From: Desmodesmus armatus | Lineage: Eukaryota > Chlorophyta > Chlorophyceae > Sphaeropleales > Scenedesmaceae | DNA: 64,000 bases | Assembly (NCBI GenBank): GCA_007449985.2 | Contig: VIIQ02000799.1 | Location: 1-64,000, forward strand | Direction of reading: 5' to 3' | In this document: one piece after another, positions 56,270 to 64,000 of the stretch | Numbering within the stretch: position 1 is the first letter of the stretch | How the letters are laid out: the number at the start of each line of letters is the position of its first letter | Notes under the pieces: generated by a model | What the model was told of the DNA's origin: nothing | What the model saw: the letters and a program-made list of their open reading frames with translations, nothing else | Database searches by the model: none | Translations under genes and position numbers: made by a program

Positions 56270-56640
56270 TGACGAAACAGACAGTGGCTGCAGAGATATA
56301 TCGGTGTTTCTATATAAACGCAACTAGCCCCGCTCAGGTTTCACGGAGAGCTGAAACAAGATAAAGGACAAACGTTATCGCTGAATGTAACATTGATTGG
56401 CGTTTGCCCCTCGGAGCTGCTGGGTTCAAGTTCAATCTAGCGCTGCAAGCCACGCAGCCGTAATAGCAAAGCGTTTTGATGTTTGTCAACATATCAACGT
56501 TGGCATGAACCACAGCTGGCCTGCTAACGGCCGTTTCCTACCCCGTATTGACCTGCCCCTCCCCCCTGCGGGGGGGAGGGGGGAGCCTATACGCCTCCTA
56601 AGCAACTTCCTCTTACGAGGTCGTTGCAATATATACTATT
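56270..56640. other. Segment with organelle-like hairpins
   Basis: An A+T-richer segment carries an 11-bp perfect stem CCCCTCCCCCC (56556-56566) with GGGGGGAGGGG (56571-56581) around a TGCG loop. It also carries GCAAC-tt-CCTC-TTAC-GAGG-tc-GTTGC at 56602-56627. Such GC palindromes in A+T-rich text recall dispersed repeats of chlorophycean organelle genomes, so a nuclear insert of organelle DNA is possible. The match is by style only. Confidence 0.35.
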
Positions 56641-58371
56641 CAGTCAGGGTGACACCTGCAGCACCCCAGTCGTTGTTGTGTGCACAGACCCGGTCAGAGT
56701 CTAGTGTGCAAGCAAGCACGTCATCTGCAAACATGTCATACTGGCGCCAGTAATACTGTCAGGTGTTCACCCTTAGTTGTTGATGTGGTGAGATGACTAG
56801 GTTGCTGGTCAACATGTAATGGTGCCTTGCGCAAGAACTGTCGAGAACTTGAGCAGGGATTTGCTGCTTACAACCTTGACTGTCGTGAGTTGCAACTGAT
56901 GTGTGGTCCGGCACAACCGAACCGGTGCTGCGGCAGCTGGTGTGATGGGGTGTTTCTGCTGCTGGCTGTTTGAAGCAGCACGGGTTGGTCAGTTTGTGAT
57001 TTCACCTTCTTCTGCTGTTCTCTTCGCTATGCCTTGATTGGGTTGCCAATTGGCAAGATGTGTGTCCTACTCTTCAGGGCCGGCATGTAGCTTGTGTGAA
57101 TTGCACAGTCGGCTGCAGCAGTCAATTACTGTCAACTCAGCCCCTGACCACCGTGGTCAGGTCCATCCCAGAAAATACCTGCTGGACACACAGCAATAAC
57201 ATCCAATTTGATGCAATGCAGGCCGCACATCGACGACCACGCTCATCAAGCAGATTCATGTTGAACAAGTTGCTGAGACGACAAGTCTCACCAAGACGGC
57301 TGCACCGGCAGTGTACCGCACTGCGCTCAGCGCCGGCAAGACATGAGACCGGCCCATGCCCCGCGGCAGCCATACCGCAGCTGTGAGGTGGCAAACTAGC
57401 TCCCTTGTCGGAGGCAGCACCCCCAAATTGTGTGCCTGGTGCACACAAGCCTCACCAACGAATCCACCCAATATCAACCAACCCCACCCAAATCAGACAC
57501 GTCGTGCTTATAGGCCAGCAAACACTGCTTGAAAGGCTCTTGCAGCACCACACCAAGTTCAAGCCCCCATCACCCCCACCATGCTGATGCACCCTCGCCC
57601 TCAACGTATACTTCCCCCTGCACACATGCCCCAGGCGTGCATTCACAGCTCATGCTTGGGTGCATACTGAGCGCTGCTTTTAAGGCCTAGCCTTGCAGAC
57701 ATCACAAGCTGCTCCAAGTCCAAACTACAACCCAAACACGACCAGCAGCACCACCAGCACCACTGCTGCAACCATCCTGCCTGTTGCAACTGCTTCCTGA
57801 GCAGCAGCTGATGCAGGCAGATGACATTTCACCCCTGCTCAGAGCTAGCAACCTCCTTGAAATCAAGTGGATCCAAGCCGCTTACTATTGCTGCTGCTCC
57901 TGCGCTTGCAAATGAGCCGGTATTCAAGCCACACAAGAAACAATGTGGCACCAGTCACAACATGCCATACTTATAGTGCAGCGGCAGTACCACCCACTGG
58001 GCACATACCATGCCACATCACATCACATGATGTTGCAGCAGACAACACCGCAGGACGGCCTTCTCAGCTGTTGCAAAGCAGGTACAAGTGTCCACAAGAT
58101 GTAGTCACTACGCTGTGGCACAGCCATGGCAGCATACACAGCAGAGACGACTATGCCAACAAAAACCTCACCACAAGGCATACACATGCCTCTCAATGCC
58201 ACTGTGGGCACCGGTTGCAGCTGGCTACAGTAGCCCTTTCCAAAAGTGAGGACACGATGCCTTGCTCAGCACGAACCTACTGGAAGCGACTCCCATCACA
58301 CACGGTTGACCTCTTCAGACACTTTTATCGTCACCGTACAGCAAGTTTCACACTTGCTACAACCAGAGGTG
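56641..58371. other. Gene-poor stretch
   Basis: Short frames on both strands only, with no domain-like composition or repeat structure. The region ends at the stop codon of the third LRR gene. Confidence 0.45.
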
Positions 58372-60700
58372 TCACAGACACAGTTCAGCCAGTGCCGTAG
58401 CTGCCTGCTGTGCCAGGTCAGGGTTGCTGTGGTCATTGCGGTGTTGCCGCAGTACCTGCTGCCACACAGGCTCGTCTTCAGGATCCTGCACGCAACAGCC
58501 ACAGCAGCGCAGCAGCAGCAGCAGCAGCAGCGTGCAGATTGTGAAAGGATGGAGTTTGTTCAAGTGCAATAAAGATAGCAGCAGGGGCCTGGTCGACAGT
58601 GACCACCATCTAAGTTCAGCCAGACTCAAGTGCTGTGACATTGCCAATGATAATGCATCACGCCATGGTGGCTTACTACAAGTAGTAGTGTGCAGATCTG
58701 CCTTCCAAAGTGCGATGGTGGGATATTGGCTGCTACACGTCCACGCATTGTAACCAGCAGACAACAAGGCCTGCCCTTCCTAGGGAGCTCTTACCTTGGC
58801 TTCAAGACCAGCACTTGATTCGGCCGCCCCATGCAGCGCAAGCTTGTCAGCTGCCGCAGCTGCGTAACTTGCAGCAGCAGCCCCCGCGGCAGACCTCTGC
58901 AGTTGCTCAGGTCCAACTGCCGCAGCCCAGTCAGCTTGCAGACCTCAATAAGCCCGCCCATCTCACCCCCTGAGGAGGATCGATCAGCAGCGTGCGCAGG
59001 CCACTCAGGCCCTGCAGTGCAGTGCAGAAAGAAAGAAAGATCCTGATGCGGTTACTGTTGAATGATCATCATCATGAAGTTCAGGTCGCGCATGAACACC
59101 CCATAGGGAGCCAACAAGGCTCATGGGGTAACACACACACCCTTTGTATCGCAACACGATAGGATTCCTCACATTGGCCTCGTATACTTTATGGACGGCT
59201 CATCGAATGCATGCTCAAGGGCTAAGGTAATAACACTCGCGGCTACACCCAACTCCCCATGGGCACACCTGGGGGCCGGCCCATGAAGTGCAAACCCATC
59301 GAAATTTGGGCTGGTGGGGTTGTTCGGCATGGGAGCTTGGATGCTGTAAGGTATCACCGTTGACCCACCTGCAATGCAGTCAGCATTGAGGTCCCCGCGC
59401 TCTTGCGCAACCCCCGCATGTCCAGATGCTGGAGGCCCGGGCAGCAGCTCACCAGCTGCGAGCCAATAGGAGCGCCCGCCCGCACCAGAACGGCTGCTGT
59501 ATAATCAGTGTCGTCAGCTGTGGCAGCAGCTTGCGGTGGGGAATGCATGCCGCCACACAGGTGCCGGTAAGGTGCACCAGAGAGGTCCAGGTGGCACAGC
59601 TTGCTGCTTGCTGTCAGGGCTGCGTAGGCTGCGGGAGGAGGGTTGCCCTCCTCCAAGCGGCCCACTGGCCGCTGCCGCGCCATGTTACTTCTTTCCCATC
59701 TGCAGGTGTGTTAGCTGCTGCAGGTGCTGCAGCTGTGAGAGCAGCTGTGCAAAGCCTGCGGGACCGTCATCACCTAAGCCACAGGCAATGAGCCGTAGGT
59801 GCTGCAGCGGCTTGCCGGCCAGCACAGCTGGCTCAACAAAAGAGAAACCTGACAGCTCGAGGCGCGTCAAGCGATCCAACTTTGACAGCATGCTGGCACG
59901 CAGCTCGTACCTCCTGTAGTTGCTGTTCCCGCAGTACGCATGCAGCCGCAGGTCAAGCAGACCCTTCAGAGCAGACAGGGGCTGCAGGGCGCTAGCAGCT
60001 TGTGCAGCATGCTGTTTTCCACAGAAGATGCCAGCGACTTCCAGACACGTAAGCTGCTTCAGCCGCTGCACCACTCCCCACGACAGAAGCTCTTGCAACC
60101 GAAGCTGCCCTTCAAGTAGCCCACACTCAGATGCTGCAGCTTGGGCAGCTGCAACAGCATTCCTTCTAGCCCTTGGATATCATCAACATTGCAGCACCAA
60201 ATCCGCAGCTCCTTGACAGGCAGGTGCTTAGCAGTAACGCGCAACCCTCTGAAGCCATCCCTTCGCTGCAGCTGCAGGTGCAGGTGTTTGCAAGCAGAGG
60301 CTGGAAAGCTTCAAGAGCGGGGGCAGCTGATGCAGGGAAGTGATCCGATTCATGTAGCTGTAGCCGGGCCCAGAAAGTAAGTGCCACCGTCGATTCTTAT
60401 GCTGCGAACACACTTGCCATAGATTGACAAGTGCTGCACCAGGCTGTCCAGCTGCTGTTGGTCAACGGTCCTGTTGGCGTGCTTGGGCACCAGGTTGGAG
60501 ATCTGGTGCAGTTTGCGGTTTGCCCTGGCAACAGCGCACAAACTGATGGGGTCCTGTGACACCTGCTCTAGGATGGCCAGGAGGAGGGGCTCCGGCAGCT
60601 CCAGCAAGTTCTTGGGCTGATCGGCTTGCATCCTGGGCAGAACAGCAGGCGAAAGCAGTTGTGGAGTGTGTGCATCAACTGCATGCAGACATGACTGCAT
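58372..60700 (-). pseudogene. F-box/LRR gene with several frame breaks
   Basis: An N-terminal F-box-like segment reads NLLELPEPLLLAILEQVS then LCAVARANRKLHQIS, starting at Met 60700 or 60631. LRR units follow: PVKELRIWCC, LPKLQHLSVGYL, LKQLTCLEVAG, LTRLELSGFSF, LQHLRLIACGL, LCHLDLSGAPY, LQHLDMRGLRK and LRQLDLSNC. Exons: 60700 to 59369, 59011-58795 and a last exon 58485-58372 (ending ATALAELCL). One-base frame changes are needed near 60350 (GGGCCC), 60290, 60105 (GAAGGGC) and 58975 (G5 run), and a further phase mismatch sits at the last junction. F-box/LRR proteins are substrate receptors of SCF ubiquitin ligases. Whether this copy still works is doubtful, unless the indels are sequencing errors. 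Confidence 0.6.
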
Positions 60701-61466
60701 TGCTACCCAAGCATCGCGGAGAGTGCTGCTTTCGTCACATCCAAGCGTTTCGACTCACCTGTGTAAACTTACACACTTCAAAGGTATTGGGAGGGTGCAC
60801 ACCAAACGCCCGTAGCTGTGAGCGAAGTTGGCGGTGTCAGCGAAGCTGGCGCTTTACTGATGCGCATTGCGATGCTCGAAGCAAGACACGTCTCATCTAG
60901 CGACGCCAAGAGACGGGGGGTTGTGACTCATCGTAGTTGAAATTGCAGGATTATCGTTGAACACCAGCTACAATCGCTGTGTTTGACGTAATTTGGATGT
61001 GAAAAAACGGAACTGTCGCGTTGTCGCAAATTGTACTGCAGCAGATCTAGATCAATGATCCCAGTAGACTCAGCACACCTAACTGCTTGAGAAACGTGCG
61101 CTTACTTGTATGATTGTGTCAGCAGGAAAACACTTTGCAAGCCTTGCTGGGTTCCACACCGCCTCATGCCCAGATGCCGGCATGTACATCGTAGCAACCA
61201 CTCCCACCGTGGAAATGCTTTCAGCCCAGCCGCTGGGCAACTGTTCCCACCCCCATCCACGTTTATTTCCCCCCCCCCCACCACCAACACACAACACACA
61301 ACACCTCTGCCATCAGCACCACCACCTCTTCAATCATCAACACGCTTTCTCACGAATTTCACAGCAATGCCACAGCAGGACATGCATTCTGCTTCACCAG
61401 GACAGCCTCCTGACGGAATGCAAGTTGTAAGCCGTGGCACCCTCCCTCCCGGCCACATCACTGCCT
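60701..61466. other. Intergenic, with decayed 3' copy of the DUF3574 exon
   Basis: No gene is supported. At about 61372-61500 the minus strand carries a degenerate copy of the DUF3574 last exon (TVLEVVGYRGSDVAG then a frame change before AYNLHSVRR), with the flanking GCAGGACATGCATTCTGCTT shared with 61630. It is the terminal-exon echo of the next gene. Confidence 0.6.
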
Positions 61467-63273
61467 CTATACCCCACCACCTCCAGCACTGTCATGCTGC
61501 CGCTCAAATGAGCACTTGAATCGCCCACCACCACTCTTTCCACCACCACCATCACTCTTCTCACTACCACCATGTGATAAATCAAGTACGAGAAAATGAA
61601 AAACACAAGTAGAGCTACACAGTGCAATAGCAGGACATGCATTCTGCTTGACTAACACAGCCTCCTGACTGAACGCCTGCTTGTAAGCCGCCGCAATGGC
61701 CCCCACCCCCTCAGCCACATCACTGTCCCTGCCCCCCACCACTTCCAGCACAGTCGTTGCCTCGGCTCCCCGTTCCAAACCCCGCAGCTGCCCACATCGT
61801 AAACCCTGCAGCCGAGGATGCACCTCTGCCTGCATGTAAGGGAGAGACAGTGGGAGAAACAGACAAACATGTAATGAACGCTTAGCGGCACTACCGCTGC
61901 AGCTGCTGCAGTGTGCTGCGAGAGTTCCCATAGGCTCAGCAGTACGGTACTGCTGCTGTTGCTGAGCAAACAAGTTGCACGTCAAGATGAGCCCGCCTGT
62001 GGAAAGGTTTGTATTACAGCCCTGACAGTCATGGTCACCCCCCCCCCCACCTAATTGGTGCATGCTGCTGCTGCTTGCGCTGTATCCTGCTGCTGCTGTT
62101 GCTGCTGTGCCATCAGGCTGAGCTCACCTGTAAGAAGGCTTGCAGGTCAAGATCACTCACAGGCCCCTGCCTGAGTCGTGCACGCTGCTGCTGCTTTTGC
62201 AAATGCTGCTGCTGTCGCGACCGTTGCTGCTGCTGTTGCTTCCATGAGGCTAAGCTCACCTGTAAGAATGCTTGCAGGTCATGATCACTCACAGCCCCTC
62301 CGCCTGGTATGCTCCTGCCAAGGTACATCACAATATTCCTGTGCTCACAGGTGCCCAGTGCTCGCACTGCTGCCACAGCAGCCGCCGCATCGACCCCGGC
62401 AGCAGCGGCAGCGGTTGCCGCCGCAGCAGTAGCATCAGAAACGGCAGCAGAGGCACCAGCATGGGATGTTGATGCCTCTGCTGTCACAGGCTCACCCTCT
62501 GCTGGGGGTGGGGGTTTGCTGCAGAGGTTGCTGCTGATGCTGGTGCTACCACTCCAGACCACTGCCGGCCTTGGCCGGTTCAGTTGCTCAAGGAGCCTAT
62601 ATTCAGGAGCACCATTCAAAGCAGGACGAAGTGCACGGACTGCTGTGGCAGTTCGCTGCAGCCAGTCCAAGGGTCTGGCAAAGTCTGCCACTGTCACTGG
62701 CAGCGTCATGCTGAGCAGATGCGCCCGGCTGCCATCCACACTGCCGTGCTGCAGGGGCTGGTGGCGATGTCCAGCAGGCTGAAGGATCTGATGGGGCGCG
62801 CCCGTGTCATCTTGACTAATGGCATGGCGTTGACTGCTGTCATCATAATCATCGCCTTGGAGGTGCAGGACAGCCAGGCTGTAGGCAGCTGCGGGAGGAG
62901 TGTGCTGGAAAGAGCGGGGGGGGGGGGGGGGGGGGAGGGTAGTGGTGTGCAGAGACAAGTCATACGTGTAAGCCCACTGCACTTACTAGAGTCTCAGACG
63001 ATGCAAGCAGAAGAGGTTTGTGAGGTTTAAAGCTTCCCCCCCGCCCCCGCCCCGCCCCCACACAAACCACACCATCGCCATGCCATGCTCTGAGCAGAAG
63101 GGCCCCTCCCCCCCGCCCCCACACGCACCACCACCGCCGCCGCCGCCGCTGCACACTTACTTCGCGCACAGCAGGATGGATAGACGTGCTGGACCCTCTG
63201 CGCCCCCCCCCCCCCCCCCCCCCGAAGACTGGCAGCCCCCCCCCCCCCCCCCCCCGAAGACTGGCAGCCCCCC

Positions 63274-63304
<31 letters not shown>

Positions 63305-64000
63305 AAACACACACTGTGTTGAACACGCACCTCACCACCACAGGCTCATGCTGTGCTGAGCGGAAGGCTCCTCTGCCCTTCCCCTGCCTCCGGCCCTCCC
63401 CCCCCCCCCCCATACACACACACACAAACCAAACACATCACCACCACCACCACCACCACCACCACCACCACGCACCTCACTCTCTGCAGAGCAGGAAGGG
63501 TAGACATGTTGCACCCACTCGTCCTGGATGCTCCATGCAAGCAGAAGGCCCCCTCAGGCAGACTGAAGACCTCAGTCTGGCAGCTCAGCTGGACCCCCCC
63601 CCCCCCACCACACACCACACACACACTCCTCACCACCACACACCCCACACTATGCTGAACAGAAGGCCCCCCCCCCCCTCTCGCCCCCAGCCCCCCCCCC
63701 CCCCCCCCCCCCCCCAAGGCCCCCCCCCCTCCCCCCCTACCTCACACACCTCACTTTGCGCTGAGCAGGAAGGGTAGACATGCTGGACCCACTCGTCCTG
63801 GATGCTCCATGGCAGCTGCCCAGGTTGGAGCTGCTGGTGGATGGTGAAAAAGTCAGCAGCCGCTAAGCCGCTGACAGAGATGGAGAAGCTGGGTTCGAAG
63901 CGGAGCCCTGCCAGGGTGGGGTGCAACGTGGGAGGGAGGGCGGCGAAGAGGGGGCAAGCCCTAAAACAAGTGCTCACAGTCATCAGGGTTGTAGCAGAGC
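61467..64000 (-). CDS. DUF3574-family protein, 5' end beyond the window
   Basis: Exons: 63960-63750 (LRFEPSFSISVSGLAAADFF, then QLPWSIQDEWVQHVYPSC), about 62888-62260, and 61829-61467. The DUF3574 block is split across the last two: NIVMYLGRSIPGGGAVSDHD followed by LQAFLQ, then EVHPRLQGLRCGQLRG, TTVLEVVGGRDSDV and IAAAYKQAFSQEAVLVK. This order (short strand, G-x-V-S-D, central W/R-rich part, C-terminal Y-K-x-x-F-x-Q-E-x-V-L) is what I know of DUF3574, a small mostly bacterial family of unknown function. An algal gene may therefore be an old bacterial acquisition. The phase between the first two exons is not resolved: one frame closes near 62706 while the DUF frame is open. A missing exon or a frame break is possible. 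Poly-Ala/Pro insertions separate the segments. Confidence 0.6.
62120..62175 (-). repeat. Echo of the 3' edge of the DUF3574 middle exon
   Basis: Sense text encoding G-P-V-S-D-L-D-L-Q-A-F-L-Q followed by GTGAGCTCAGCC repeats the functional exon end (A-V-S-D-H-D-L-Q-A-F-L-Q, GTGAGCTTAGCC at 62259). The donor is intact. It lies about 130 bp downstream in the intron. Confidence 0.85.
63080..63740 (-). repeat. Echoes of the 63960-63750 exon 3' edge, spaced by poly-G (sense)
   Basis: Sense copies encoding SIQDEWVQHVYPSCSAESE plus GTGCGTGG lie at about 63540-63476, and RVQHVYPSCCARS plus GTAAGTG at about 63205-63158. Shorter fragments (CTTCTGTTCAGCAT-like) occur near 63655, 63355 and 63095. Plus-strand C runs (63204-63224, 63237-63255, 63269-63290, 63659-63720) separate them. 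Confidence 0.8.

Overview
The window looks like nuclear DNA of a green alga, most likely a chlorophycean (Scenedesmus/Tetradesmus-like is my inference). The grounds are many small exons with GT..AG introns, CAG/CTG microsatellites everywhere, Ala/Gln/Ser-rich proteins, long poly-G/poly-C tracts in introns, and a core gene set (DNAJC9-type J protein, soluble-type acyl desaturase, MYND protein, a plant RHIP1-like coiled-coil protein). There are no operons, and I found no rRNA, tRNA or CRISPR.

Layout. 0-7.9 kb: two divergent paralogous LRR genes (minus copy 31-3835, plus copy 4083-7858) sharing a 247-bp intergenic segment. The minus copy has several frame breaks and the plus copy has one. 7.9-12.5 kb: mostly gene-poor, with a 427-bp MITE-like element and one Ala-rich hypothetical gene. 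12.6-17.7 kb: a nine-exon DNAJC9-like histone-chaperone candidate. 18.6-21.3 kb: a five-exon secreted Cys-rich protein. 21.3-25.5 kb: gene-poor, with a ~330-bp tandem repeat. 25.5-27.6 kb: an unidentified multi-exon gene with an acidic tail. 30.6-39.5 kb: an RHIP1-like gene on the minus strand, with a complete secreted-protein gene nested antisense in one intron (35.2-37.1 kb). 41.3-45.4 kb: a 1,120-aa MYND-finger protein. 48.8-51.7 kb: a membrane acyl desaturase with all three His boxes. 51.7-58.4 kb: gene-poor, with GC-rich hairpins. 58.4-60.7 kb: a third F-box/LRR gene with frame breaks. 61.5 kb to the window end: a DUF3574-family gene that runs off the edge.

The most unusual feature is a pattern shared by eight of these genes. 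The edge of an exon together with its splice site is copied, once to several times, into the adjacent intron or 3' flank. Exon 3' edges with their GT donor are copied downstream, and exon 5' edges with their AG acceptor are copied upstream. I call these splice-junction echoes and count about 40. They reach an extreme in the RHIP1-like/nested locus, where echoes are spaced by sense-strand poly-G after donor echoes and poly-C before acceptor echoes. Some echoes keep reading frame, splice phase and both splice sites and could act as cassette exons. Others carry point changes in the splice dinucleotides or frameshifts. Exon boundaries below were set by hand from splice motifs and reading phase, so treat them as models to be tested with RNA-seq.
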